From Mytilisepta virgata (lineage: Eukaryota; Mollusca; Bivalvia; Mytilida; Mytilidae): a stretch of 64,000 bases of DNA. The notes beneath the pieces were generated by a model. It had not been told where the DNA came from, ran no database searches, and worked only from the letters and a program-made list of their open reading frames with translations. A program made the translations under genes and the position numbers. Shown here in pieces: positions 12,801 through 25,500 of the stretch. Within the stretch, counting starts at the first letter, position 1. Each line of letters starts with the position of its first letter. The stretch lies in contig CM051521.1 of assembly GCA_028015205.1 (NCBI GenBank), positions 97,192,513 through 97,256,512 of the forward strand, given 5' to 3'.

Positions 12801-13199
12801 AAAATCCCCTCAGTTTCCTCCGGATTTCCAATTGGGACAAAACTCTGATTTCTACACTGCTCAATGATACAAGATATGCATATTTCGTTAAATTAAGACT
12901 GAAGGCCGAAAATATTGAAATCTGAAGAGATAATCCGATCTGTTGAAGAGCAGATCCAGATGTCAAAATGACCAAAACGTTTATTTTTTGTGGTGCTGAA
13001 AATGGAATATACCGAACATGGTCCAGAAATAATAAAGGGTCATTGCAAAGAAAGTGGAATCGTTTTTATAGAATTGATTACTGTCCCCTTGCTACACAGA
13101 ATCTGTGTCCCCATACGCCACATTATAAATTGGTTCAAAAAACAACATATGCATATTTTGCCATAGTGGTGATCATAAATCAGTAATATTCCATTTAGC

Positions 13200-13301
13200 C
13201 ACACACTGTTTGTTATTGTATATATATGTGTCTGTTACTTGCTTTGAGGATCCCCAGGAAGTTTAGTTTTATGCTAATGGGGTTATTCACCTTAAATAAA
13301 G

Positions 13302-13342
<41 letters not shown>
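13200..13342 (+). mobile_element. LINE-type 3' tail with (TTTA)n terminus
   Basis: GGGGTTATTCACCTTAAATAAAGATTA runs into about ten TTTA units (13303-13341). AATAAA-like signal followed by a tetranucleotide tail is typical of truncated LINE 3' ends. No coding part is present. Confidence 0.45.
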
Positions 13343-13344
13343 GT

Positions 13345-14675
13345 ATGTATAAAAACAGATACACAACACAGTGCAACAGGTACGACATAATCGTGCAAAA
13401 ATCGCCGCTGCTTTCGGATTTTGACAATCCTTCCAATATACTGTAGGAACGTTAAATGATTTCAATCACGGCGCCCAAAATGGGCAGAATAATTACAATC
13501 TTACGTACATCGTCGATTGCGAAAATGAAGAATAAAATAATAGGTCTAACAAACGCTCTTAGAAGTGCTTACCAGGACAACCACAAGACTTCTTGCAAAG
13601 GTTTCTGTAGATATCAAACTGGCACATGCTTTTCGATCTACAAGTTGAAGAAAAGTCCACACAAGAGGCTGCTGTACCTACTGTATAAAAATATTTAGCA
13701 TTGACGAACAATCGTATAAGCAACGGGAAAAAAAATTCTAATAGAAGTATTTGTTAGAATAAATTAAATTCGTTTCCTATTCACCAAGCTGAAGGAATGT
13801 TCTAAAATTAAGAATGAATTAAACATTCTAGGAGCTTACTGAAAAATATTATATTTTTCGTTTCACACAGATGACATATTATACACTATATATCTTTCAA
13901 AACAGACAGTGAGTAAATCAGACTGAAAAAAAACTCACATTGTCTTTAGATTTCAATTTCAAACGAATCTACTGAAGACTTTCTAACGAATAATCAAAAC
14001 AGACTTCATATAATGAATGTTTTAAGTTTTCTGCAGTGCACAAACTTACGACAAGTCTTATGTATGAAATAACCACCTCTACCTTTACCGTACGGGCAAT
14101 ATTTTTTAATCATGATACTATGGGACATGTAGTGATTATGTAACGTATATCATTGTACTAAAAAACTTACCAACAAATACGGCTAAAATAATAAACCCTT
14201 TCATTCTTTTCCAAGATTTTCTTCAAATTAATGTCCTATCTTATCTTTGTTTTATACAAGAGTTACATGTTAGGTCACCATAACTTGATATAATGGCACG
14301 CGTCGTGGGTAGTACGTGTATATAAACTAAAGTTCCCCTGAATTCACCAGAACTTTTGGTGGGTTTCACTCTGTACATCTACGGATGGTCTGAAGAAAGC
14401 AATCGAACTGAGACAACTACAGTTCTTAAGAAAGTATTCGGATAATTATTTGAGGGTGCGTCAAGATGCTTCTGTTTAACGCACTTCGAAAAAAAATTCA
14501 AATTGAATTCAGCTTGACCGAAATTTAACGCACTTTGAAAAAGTTAAAGTGCGTAATTTTTTCAAAGTGGGTTGTAACATTGTTAGTAGTCTCTCAATAT
14601 TCAGTGATACCAATTTTGATGAATAAAGTTTTAAAATCAGCAAATACGCATAAAATATAACATTGCATACCAAAT
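13345..14675. other. Intergenic; nothing recognised
   Basis: AT-rich. The open frame at 13456-13698 shows no known domain. A stretch at 14480-14570 repeats AAAGTGCGT/ACGCACTT motifs in both orientations (weak hairpins). Confidence 0.4.
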
Positions 14676-16724
14676 TATATCAGTAAGTAAGTAAGTAAAT
14701 TTTATTTTAAGTCGGCATATATACATACAACAAATAACATGAGCTATATTAGTTCTTTCAATCGACTATAACATATATACAAGACAAGCAAAATAAAGCA
14801 ATATTAATAAGCCATGTTAAAAACTGGAGCACATGTAATAAAACAGACGCAAGCATATCTTTAAGACTGAGTAAAAACATTAAACATTAATAATAAAAGA
14901 GCACACAAACAGCATAAGCAATTGTAAAATATTAATCATACTAAAAATAGCAGAACAATTTATGCATTCACAGCAGTTAAGCATTAATTAAAGCAGGAAT
15001 AATTTCAGGCATGAGGCAGCACTGTTTGATATTTACATGAGCTGCAGAAACATTTTTGTCCGCCATACCAGCTGGAAATATAGTTTTTAAACTGGCCAAA
15101 TGAGGACATATTTCTGGCCTCATTTGGCAGTGTATTCCACAGTCTTGCTGCCTGATATATGAAAGAATTCTTACCGTACTTTGTTGTTCTTGGACGTAGG
15201 ATGTGAACAATATTTGTATACCTAAAATTATAAGAATTATCTTTAATTACTACAAGATCTTGTATAAAAACTGGACTTTTTTAATTTATAATTTTGAAGG
15301 TCTCCAAGGCAATAGTTCTCATTCTACGGGTTTTTAGTGACGGTAGTTTAGATTTTTCAAGTAATTTTTCATATGAGCTATCCAAATTATCATAAATAAA
15401 TCATAGTGCGCATTCCTGAATTTTCTCTGTTTTTTCAGTATTTTGTTCTCCATAAAAATGCTAGATAAGCGGACAGTAGCTGAAATTAGACATAATGAAA
15501 GAGTGATAAATGGTTAATTTGCCGAGTGTATTTAAATGTTTACCTATCCGCTTTAGAACATTTAAATTCCTTGCAGCCTTTTCACAGATGTTTGCGATAT
15601 GCATGTGTATGGAAGTTTAACCTGAAGTCAAGGGTGACACCTAAAAGCTTAACTTCATCATCACATGTTATAGACATATCATCAAAATTTAAAATAATAT
15701 TTTTTGTCTCGAGTTTTTGAACCAACAGATTTGGCTTGAAATTTCTCATGTATAGCCTGCATTTTATTTATAGAAAACCAGTTAATTAAAGATTTATTAT
15801 CTTCTTGCCTGGAAGTAACAGCCTTTTCTAATGACTTGTCTCATTTGTCGTCTGCATAATTATATAAATCACACTTATTTACGAAAAAGAACAGATCATT
15901 TATGAAAATATCAAATAATATAGGTCCCAGTATAGAGCCTTGCGGGACACCTTTAAAAATATCTAACACGTCAATTACATTTTGTCCCAATTTAATGCAC
16001 TGTTTCCTTTTGGATAAATAACGTTGGCATATTTACAGCTGAATTTGATAAACCATATATTTTAAGTTTTATTAATACTAGGTCATGTGGAAGACAGCCA
16101 AAGGCCTTAAATAAATCACTTAATATAGCTGCTAGATATTCGTTTTTATCAAGAGCTTTTTTCCAATCTTCAATCACTCGTAAAAGGGTTGACTGACACC
16201 CAAATCCAGATTGAAAAGCTGCCAAAAAAGGATTGAAGATACCATCAAAATATTTAACTAGCTGAATTTCAATGGCGTGTTCGAAAATTTTTTCGATAGA
16301 TAGTAGAACACTTATTGGTCTGTAATTGTCTTTCTCTAAAATACTATTTTTCTTGTGGATGGGTGCGACTTGAGCTTCCTTTAAATTATCTGGGAAGGAT
16401 GATGATGATATCGATACAATTTTTGTTAAAGGCTTTGTAATAACCGGTTTAGCAAAATGTAGAAGTTTAGGGGAAATACCATCAATTCCGGTAGCCTTTT
16501 TCACATTAATTTTACTGATGCGTTTGCCAATAAAATTCTCATCGATATGTGAGAAGGAAAAATCATGATTAACTAATTCCGGGAGATTTTTTTAATTGCC
16601 AAAATACTAGGATTATACCATTATTTCCGATATTTTTTGCAACATTTACAAAGAAATTATTAAAAACATCACTGACAAATTTCTTCCTGTTTTGTAATTA
16701 ACATATTGTTTCTGATAGAATAGT

Positions 16725-17047
16725 CACAGCTAGGTGCTTGAGTACAGGACCCTGTGTTGGGCCCCTCATACCCCCCTCCTATTATCATAAATATCTTTTT
16801 TCTAATTTTTACCATTTATTTGTATCATAACGATACTAATATACCATATATTTACACATGTTGGCACAAACATGTGTATCGAATGGCACATTGACAGTAA
16901 ACATGTGTATTATGTGTAAATATATGGTATATTAGTATCCTTATGATACAAATAAATGGTAAAAATTAGAAAAAAAGATATTTATGATAATAGGGTAGGG
17001 GCTATGAGGGGCCCAAGACAGGGTTCTGTCCTCAAGTACCTGTGAGA
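16725..17047. repeat. Large fold-back: inverted repeat with arms of about 135 bp
   Basis: The left arm (about 16725-16868) contains TTGGGCCCCTCAT, CTATTATCATAAATATC and ACCATTTATTTGTATCATAA. The right arm (about 16908-17047) is its reverse complement with roughly 90% or better identity by eye. The spacer is about 40 bp and holds ACATGTGTAT repeats. Confidence 0.9.
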
Positions 17048-17552
17048 ATCCCTGGAAGGGGGGGGGGGGGGGTGACACCATGTCAAAAAGTTGACAGGCG
17101 GGTTCTTCTAGCACATTTGAACCCCGACCCCTTTCCAGAAAAAAATTGATAATGTTACATACCCCATTACAGGCAATCTCTGTCTAAAATAATACCTCTT
17201 CTTAACAAGCAATCAAAATATAGCACATTGACATCCAGATTTGGCTTCAACTACTTGTCTTATGTTTGTTTTCCCCATGTAAGTTTCTTTTTTAAATGTG
17301 ATTGTGACTGAAATTCTATGTTTCCATTCAAATTATAACCTCGTTCCAGATGTTCTTGACATATAACCCCATTCCAGATAGTCAGATATTACCCCTTTGT
17401 GGCAGGGATCATATAATACTAACAGTATATACAGTTCCTGTTTGTGGAAAAGAGATAAAAGTATACCCCTTTACAGTCGTTTTGCGAAAAAACCCTTTAG
17501 TCAGAACCTACCTAGCACCTCATATATAGTAAGTGCCCCCTCCCTCCTGGTG
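16725..17552. mobile_element. Candidate insertion in the LINE, flanked by AGAATAGT
   Basis: AGAATAGT at 16717-16724 and at 17553-17560 may be an 8-bp target-site duplication. Removing the intervening 828 bp brings together minus-strand sequence that reads as LINE linker. The segment contains the fold-back at 16733-17040, a G-run (17058-17071) and no open frame. The outermost bases do not form a convincing terminal inverted repeat, so the class is unknown. Confidence 0.4.
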
Positions 17553-17699
17553 AGAATAGTTTCTTTTTGACAAATACTGCCTTTATTTGTTAAAAAAGGT
17601 TTTACGGTTGGCTTTAGGAATCCCAGCACATATTTCAATCAGAGACATATATTACATTATATATGTCTCTGTTTCAATAAAATAATAATTCACAAATAT

Positions 17700-19551
17700 A
17701 TTTTTCAATTTAGTAACTTTGACGTCTATATGTATCCAAAATAACCCAATAAACTTAATAAAAACATGATATATACACTTAAAAAATATAACACTATTTT
17801 TACTTAAAATACGATATTAAACCTGCAGGCGTATTAAAGTATGACCCCCCCCCTTTTCTACCTGCTGAAATTTATTATATAACTTTTTCTTTTTGTAAAT
17901 GGCTCTCTTCAGTTCTTTATTCGGATAAAGTGAAGAATCTTTATTCATATACATGCACAAAAGTCATGCAAGTAAAGAACTGAAAAATGAACGAAGAATA
18001 CAATTAATACAAAACTAATTGTAAAAAGATAATTATATTCTCGTCCACAAAGCAATCGATACTTGTAAATGTTGAATATAGGAGTTTCAAATGCAAAAAA
18101 TATAAGCTTAAAAAAGCTTAAACCATGCTATCAATGGATTTTTTTTCTGTCGACCCAATGGTCACGTGAACAAAATTTTTTTTTTAAAAAGACAAAGTTT
18201 AAAATTAATAAAAAGTGTTATAGCTGTTGATAGATGTTGGCCTATTTCTTGATAAGGGAGATAACTTAGAATTATAAACAACACCGACGAATAATTCATA
18301 CGAATGTTTTTTTGTTATATTATGTTTTCGAGATTCTGATACTGCCTCAAAGGTTGACAGACACAGTCGTCAGTGTTCCAGCTAGTAGGATCAGCCTTTT
18401 TCAACCTCATGTCAAATGTTGCTTTTAAAATTACTGATATCTTTATTTGCATTTTACACCACAACAAACACAATCATGGCAATGTCATACATTCTGTAAA
18501 TATTAGTGGTGGTTAATGAGCCTTTGACCGACAAGGACAGTAACTTGTAAACATTTGTATTTTGATATTTTTATTGGATGAGGATACAATCTCTGTAAAA
18601 TGTGAGTACAGGCATGGTTTTAATATCAGTCAGTGAGGTATACTATAAACACCAACCCCTAAGAAAAAGTATATATATGAGCCACTGATTGACAGATTGC
18701 CTTTGTTGGGAAGAAATGAAAGATCACAATTTTGTGTGGTATCTTGTGGTTTCGCCCTACTTTATATATGGTATTAATAGTAATCATCTATTTAGCATTG
18801 GCCGGGGGCAGTAGAACTTTTGGATCGTTTACCAATACCAGTGGACAAATATATAATAATCTTTATCTACAGTCAGCAAGTCAAATTAACATATACAATA
18901 TAGGCTCTAGTGAGCTTTTGACTGACAAATGTACTGGTCTATTGCCCTGATGACCATTAGATAATAGTTTTATTACCTTAAAGAAATATTTTATGCAACT
19001 AAGGCTTTTACTAACTGCAAATCATGAACCAAAATTATTTCAGCAACTGCAAGTCAGTTTGATCATGGGCTGATTTTGATTCAGGTATTTTTCCAAATGA
19101 AAAAAAATGAAATTATTAATTTCAACAGTCCAGTGAAAACCAAAACAAACCAAATACGGTGATCTCAAATTTTGTAAGTAGTCAAAATGAATCAATAGAC
19201 AAAAGTTTCAATACAGTAAAAATGAATTTGTTTTTTGGCTTTTATTTCTGAATGCATTTACAATAAAATCAAATTCAAATTCATCAAAAATTCTCTGATT
19301 TTACTGGTCAATAAAACACAACAAATATTGACCCAGGCATTTTACTTTGCAATTGCACACCACTCCTTGTTTATATGAGTATATGTACTTTAATTTTAGG
19401 GCAGAATTGTTACTTTAATTTAAGGGCAGAATTGTAAAATAGTAAAATTGAATGAACTAATAAAACATAAAAATAATACTATAAGGTAATAAAAAAAGTA
19501 TATATTATTCCTAATATTCACTTTATATACCTCTCATTTCTGTGTTAACAG
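17700..19551 (+). promoter_or_regulatory. Upstream region of ENGASE; promoter presumed, no element identified
   Basis: An AG at 19550-19551 before the first coding exon may be a splice acceptor, in which case a non-coding exon and the true promoter are farther upstream. An open frame at 18732-18950 with a hydrophobic stretch (LYMVLIVIIYLALAGG) matches nothing I know and cannot splice in frame with the ENGASE start because of the TAA at 19553. Confidence 0.3.
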
Positions 19552-19558
19552 TTAAACA

Positions 19559-22500
19559 ATGAGTATGCTTGAATGTCAACCTCTGAAAAATTTAGAGGAA
19601 GTAGAAGGTTGGACGATAGATGGAATTCCCAAGAAGATAAAACAGTCCACTGCCTGGCTAAGAGATAAACAACACAGTGACAGTAAAGTACCAAAAACAT
19701 TAATCTGTCATGACATGAGAGGCGGGTACTTAGAAGACAGGTTTGTAAATTGAATATGTAATAAAACCTGTCTAAAACATCCCCTGTTTAAACTTGACAT
19801 CGTCATCACTATACTGAAAATTTGCATCAGAATGTAAAATATTCTTTGGAAATAAACTTGTGTTAATTAATGTACAGCATTAGTTTGTTGGCTGCATAAC
19901 TGGCCAAGTGGTCTAGTTAGTTCATTATTACTTCTAATGATCACTAGTTTGCAACAAGAGGTTGCAAGTTTTACTTCTAATTGACAATGGCTTCCAGTTT
20001 TTATGCCGAAGATTTAGCAATTCTCTCCATAAACTCCAGCTTCCATACCAATAAAAAGTGGTCAGCATTGTGCTGAAAGTGGCTCAAAACTTCAATAAAC
20101 AGAACCAACCAATCTAAAAGAATTTGAAAATTACCCCCAAAAGGTGTCGATTTTATGACAATTATTTTGACAGTACCGGTAAATAACAAATTGTATTCTG
20201 TTCACTAGATTAAAAAAAAAATTATAGAAGATCTCTAAATGTTATGTTTTTGAAGCTTTCATTGTTTCTTTCTAGGCATGTGCATGGTGATACTGATGAG
20301 AGGAGTTATAACTTTTACCATTGGCAGTTAATTGATATATTTGTTTACTTCAGTCACAATTTTATAACTATACCTCCTGTCACATGGATAAATACAGCTC
20401 ACAAAAATGGTGTCAGAATATTAGGTAATTTACAGTATCAAAGGGAATGAAGTCAAATTTAAAGATCAAAATTATCGTTTTTATTTTTAACAAATAAAAT
20501 TTGGAGAATCTAAATCTAACAATTCATGTTATAATTCTGGTATTTTTATTAAACTAATTTCCTTAATTGATTGCAGCGGGATAAAACATCACAAAAACTT
20601 TCATGATTATTCAGAAAAAACATAATATCTTCAGAGTTGGAATTCTACCTAATATGGAAAATATAATCTTTTTGTCTTTTTGGACAAGTATAGTCAGAAC
20701 TATAGCAGTATTTGTAATCGGTGACAGACAAGACCTTTATTGCAGACAGTGTAATGTGACATTATGCTGTTGTTATCTTGAAGACATGGTTGTCATGAAA
20801 CTGTTCACCAAAGAAAACAAAAGCTTAAAATCAAAGTAGAAATTAATATTGCTCCTATTTTTGTTTTGATTCTCTATATATGTGTTTTATATTTCATATT
20901 ATTATTTTTCTATATAAATCCTGTTTTTCTATTGGATTATCACATGACACGTTAGAATAACATGTATTTACGGACTGGGGATGTCCAAAAATAACCTTTT
21001 TATATAAATCCTCTTTTTCTATAGCACATGACAAACTAGAAAAACATGTATAGCATGCTCTACATTTTTTATGGACTGAGAATTTCCAAAAAGAACTGTA
21101 TTAGAATAACATTAAGTCAATGACCTGTGACCATTATGGATTGTTTATATTAATACAGTACGTAATTCATAACATCATAATTTTATTTGAAATAAAACAA
21201 ACAAAACAAGTCAACATAATTTTGTTTAAAAATTTATTGTTAAGTTCTTACTTAAGTATCAATTAAATTTTTGTTTTAAAGACTAAATTGGAATATTAAC
21301 CCCTTTAAATGTGACCATTATTGATTGTTTGAAGGTTGAAAAATAATAAGGAAATTGTAGCATGTTGTTTTCGGTCAATACATGAATTTATTGCACTAAC
21401 CAAGAATAATAATATCGACCACGGACTTCGTCCTCAGTGAATATTGTTCTTGGTCAGTGCAATAAAATCACATATCGACATGCTGTAATTATGTCTCCCC
21501 TTCTCGAAGGGAGACATATTGTTTTAGTGATTATTATTATGTCGCCCCGAACGTAGTCACGGGACGACATATTGTTATTCTTCCGTTTCTTTGTTATTAT
21601 GTCGCCCCGAACGTAGTCACGGGACGACATATTGTTATTCTTCCGTTTCTTTGTTATTATGTCGCCCCGAACGTAGTCACGGGACGACATATTGTTATTC
21701 TTCCGTTTCTTTGTTATTATTCTTTCTTTCCAATGATTTTTGTCCGGCTTAGTTCTCGGAGATGCCTGGATAGAATTGAATGAAACTTGGCAGAAAGTAA
21801 GATCACTATGTGAAGGTGTGCAATCAGTACTTTTTTTTTCAAAATGGCCGCCATTTTCAAGATGGCCGCCATTCATAGATCGGTAATTTAACACGTTTAT
21901 ATCTCAAAAACTGTACCATAGAATTTCATTAAACTTCGTATGTTTGTAAAGTACAATTAGAAGAACAAACTGATGAAAAAAAATGGCGATCGGTTGGAGA
22001 CGTTTGGCGGCCATTTTGAAAAATGATGTTAAAATGGCGAAAAACTTAACATGGATAGAATTGAATGAAACTTGGCAGAAAGTAAGATCACTATGTGAAG
22101 GTGTGCAATCAATACTTTTTTTTTCGAAATGGCCGCCATTTTCTAGATGGCTGCCAGGGGCGACATCTGCTATTGCTCGCAATTGCAATTCTAGTTATTA
22201 TGTCGCCCCGAACGTAGTCACGGGACGACATATTGTTATTCTTCCGTTTCTTTGTTATTATTATTCTTTCTTTCTTTCTTTCTTTCTTTCTTTCCAATGA
22301 TTTTTGTCCGGCTTAGTTCTCGGAGATGCCTGGATAGAATTGAATGAAACTTGGCAGAAAGTAAGATCACTATGTGAAGATGTGCAATCAATACTTTTTT
22401 TTTCGAAATGGCCGCCATTTTCAAGATGGCCGCCATTCAAAGATCGGTACCCTCCGAAAATTTAAAACGTTTATATCTCAAAAACTGTACCATAGAATTT

Positions 22501-25500
22501 CATTAAACTTCGTAGGTTTGTAAAGTACAATTAGAAGAACAAACTGATGAAAAAAAATGGCGATCGGTTGGAGACGTTTGACGGCCATTTTGAAAAATGA
22601 TGTTAAAATGGCGAAAAACTTAACATGGATAGAATTGAATGAAACTTGGCAGAAAGTAAGATCACTATGTGAAGGTGTGCAATCAATACTTTTTTTTTCG
22701 AAATGGCCGCCATTTTCAAGATGGCTGCCAGGGGCGACATCTGCTATTGCTCGCAATTGCAATTCTAGTTATTATTATTCTTTCTTTCCAATGATTTTTG
22801 TCCGGCTTAGTTCTCGGAGATGCCTGGATAGAATTGAATGAAACTTGGCAGAAAGTAAGATCACTATGTGAAGGTGTGCAATCAATACTTTTTTTTTCGA
22901 AATGGCCGCCATTTTCAAGATGGCTGCCAGGGGCGACATCTGCTATTGCTCGCAATTGCAATTCTAGTTATGTCGCCCCGAACGTAGTCACGGGACGACA
23001 TATTGTTATTCTTCCGTTTCTTTGTTATTATTATTATTATTCTTTCTTTCCAATGATTTTTGTCCGGCTTAGTTCTCGGAGATGCCTGGATAGAATTGAA
23101 TGAAACTTGGCAGAAAGTAAGATCACTATGTGAAGGTGTGCAATCAATACTTTTTTTTTCGAAATGGCCGCCATTTTCAAGATGGCTGCCAGGGGCGACA
23201 TCTGCTATTGCTCGCAATTGCAATTCTAGTTATTATTCTTTCTTTCCAATGATTTTTGTCCGGCTTAGTTCTCGGAGATGCCGTGATAGAATTGAATGAA
23301 ACTTGGCAGAAAGTTAGATCACTATGTGAAGGTGTGCAATCAATACTTTTTTTTCGAAATGGCCGCCATTTTCAAGATGGCTGCCAGGGGCGACATCTGC
23401 TATTGCTCGCAATTGCAATTCTAGTTATGTCGCCCCGAACGTAGTCACGGGACGACATATTGTTATTCTTCCGTTTCTTTGTTATTATTCTTTCTTTCCA
23501 ATGATTTTTGTCCGGCTTAGTTCTCGGAGATGCCGTGATAGAATTGAATGAAACTTGGCAGAAAGTTAGATCACTATGTGAAGGTGTGCAATCAAAACTT
23601 TTTTTTTCAAAATTGCCGCCATTTTCAAGATGGCCGCCATTCATAGATCGGTAATTTAACACGTTTATATCTCAAAAACTGTACCATAGAATTTCATTAA
23701 ACTTCGTAGGTTTGTAAAGTACAATTAGAAGAACAAACTGATGAAAAAAAATGGCGATCGGTTGGAGACGTTTGGCGGCCATTTTGAAAAATGATGTTAA
23801 AATGGCGAAAAACTTAACATGGATAGAATTGAATGAAACTTGGCAGAAAGTAAGATCACTATGTGAAGGTGTGCAATCAATACTTTTTTTTCGAAATGGC
23901 CGCCATTTTCTAGATGGCTGCCAGGGGCGACATCTGCTATTGCTCGCAATTGCAATTCTAGTTATTATTCTTTCTTTCCAATGATTTTTGTCCGGCTTAG
24001 TTCTCGGAGATGCCGTGATAGAATTGAATGAAACTTGGCAGAAAGTTAGATCACTATGTGAAGGTGTGCAATCAATACTTTTTTTCCGAAATGGCCGCCA
24101 TTTTCAAGATGGCTGCCAGGGGCGACATCTGCTATTGCTCGCAATTGCAATTCTAGTTATTATTCTTTCTTTCCAATGATTTTTGTCCGGCTTAGTTCTC
24201 GGAGATGCCGTGATAGAATTGAATGAAACTTGGCAGAAAGTTAGATCACTATGTGAAGGTGTGCAATCAATACTTTTTTTTCGAAATGGCCGCCATTTTC
24301 AAGATGGCTGCCAGGGGCGACATCTGCTATTGCTCGCAATTGCAATTCTAGTTCTTCTTCCTCTTCTAATCAAATTTTTTGTCCGGAACATAACTTTTTT
24401 GTTTTTTGAGCTAGCCTCATGATATTTGGAAGGTATATGCATCAGGTCAAGGCGGAGTGCAGAGTACCACATTTGGGTCCCTGGGGGTCAGTCCCCACCC
24501 CCTAGCCTGTAAAATGTAGGCTAAAATAACAAAATACTTAATATTTTGAAAACCATTGTGATCCCCACCCTATAACCATATATATTATTACTCCTTATGA
24601 TAAGACAAATCATTTGGTACCATAGGGGGGTCTGAGGGGGGTTATGCCCCACCCCCTCAAACGATAAAATACTAAATATTCTGAAAATCATTGAGATCCC
24701 CACCCTATAACCATATATATTATTACTCCTTATGATAAGACGAATCATTTGGTACCATAGGGGGGTCTGAGGGGGGTCATGCCCCACCCCCTCAAATGAT
24801 AAAATACTAAATATTCTGAAAACCATTGAGATCCCCACCCTATAACCATATATATTATTACTCCTTATGATAAGACGAATCATTTGGTACCATAGGGGGG
24901 TCTGAGGGGGGGTCATGCTCCACCCCCTCAAATGATAAATGCCCCACCCCCTCAAACGATAAAATACTAAATATTCTGAAAACCATTGAGATCCTCACCC
25001 TATAACCATATATATTATTACTCCTTATGATAAGACAAATCATTTGGTACCATAGTGGGGTCTGAGGGGGGTCATGCCCCACCCCCTCAAATGATAAAAT
25101 ACTAAATATTCTGAAAACCATTGAGATCCCCACCCTATAACCATATATATTATTACTCCTTATGATAAGACAAATCATTTGGTACCATAGGGGGGTCTGA
25201 GGGGGGTCTTGCCCCACCCCCTCAAACGATAAAATACTAAATATTCTGAAAACCATTGAGATCACCACCCTATAACCATATATATTATTACTCCTTATGA
25301 TAAGACAAATCATTTGGTACCATAGTGGGGTCTGAGGGGGGTCATGCCCCACCCCCTCAAATGATAAAATACTAAATATTCTGAAAACCATTGAGATCCC
25401 CACCCTATAACCATATATATTATTACTCCTTATGATAAGACAAATCATTTGGTACCATAGGGGGGTCTGAGGGGGGTCATGCCCCACCCCTTCAAATGAT

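Larger units (their letters stand above)
10664..13159 (-). mobile_element. Miniature, internally deleted Polinton/Maverick with inverted terminal repeats
   Basis: The ends are inverted copies of each other: left 10664-10844 and right 12940-13159 share CAAAATATGC, TATGGGGACA, GATTCTGTGTAGCAAGGGGA and a TTTTGACATYTRGATCTGCTC block; the left copy lacks about 40 bp. Between them lie remains of a protein-primed family B DNA polymerase and of a double jelly-roll major capsid protein, both on the minus strand and both full of stops and frame changes. Intact Polintons are 15-20 kb, so most genes are lost. GC content of the interior is clearly higher than its surroundings. No target-site duplication was found, so the outer limits are approximate. 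Confidence 0.75.
14680..17690 (-). mobile_element. Broken non-LTR retrotransposon (LINE), reverse transcriptase and 3' end
   Basis: The longest open piece, 16504-15992, begins KKATGIDGISPKLL and contains DNYRPISVLLSIEKIFEHA, the fingers-palm part of a reverse transcriptase. A frameshift near 16030 leads to VPQGSILGP (about 15940) and YNYADD (about 15850), the palm active-site box, soon followed by a stop. Pieces from 15210 to 14980 match the usual C-terminal end (CSSCKYQ-like). The 3' end is an AATAAAATTTACTTACTTAC tail (14683-14710). The conserved blocks suggest the jockey/CR1/L2 group. The 5' part seems to continue at 17561-17690 beyond an 828-bp insertion. Confidence 0.85.

Noticed and set aside
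11422..12867. Plus-strand open frames of 80-134 codons
   Set aside because: They are antisense to the Polinton polymerase and capsid remnants, whose recognisable segments are on the minus strand.
18732..18950. 72-codon open frame with a hydrophobic segment upstream of ENGASE
   Set aside because: No similarity recognised, and the in-frame TAA at 19553 stops it from joining the ENGASE start through the acceptor seen.
21454..24422. Many 60-146 aa open frames on both strands in array I
   Set aside because: They are the same repeat read again and again (for example IELNETWQKVRSLCEGV); no start, splice or domain evidence.
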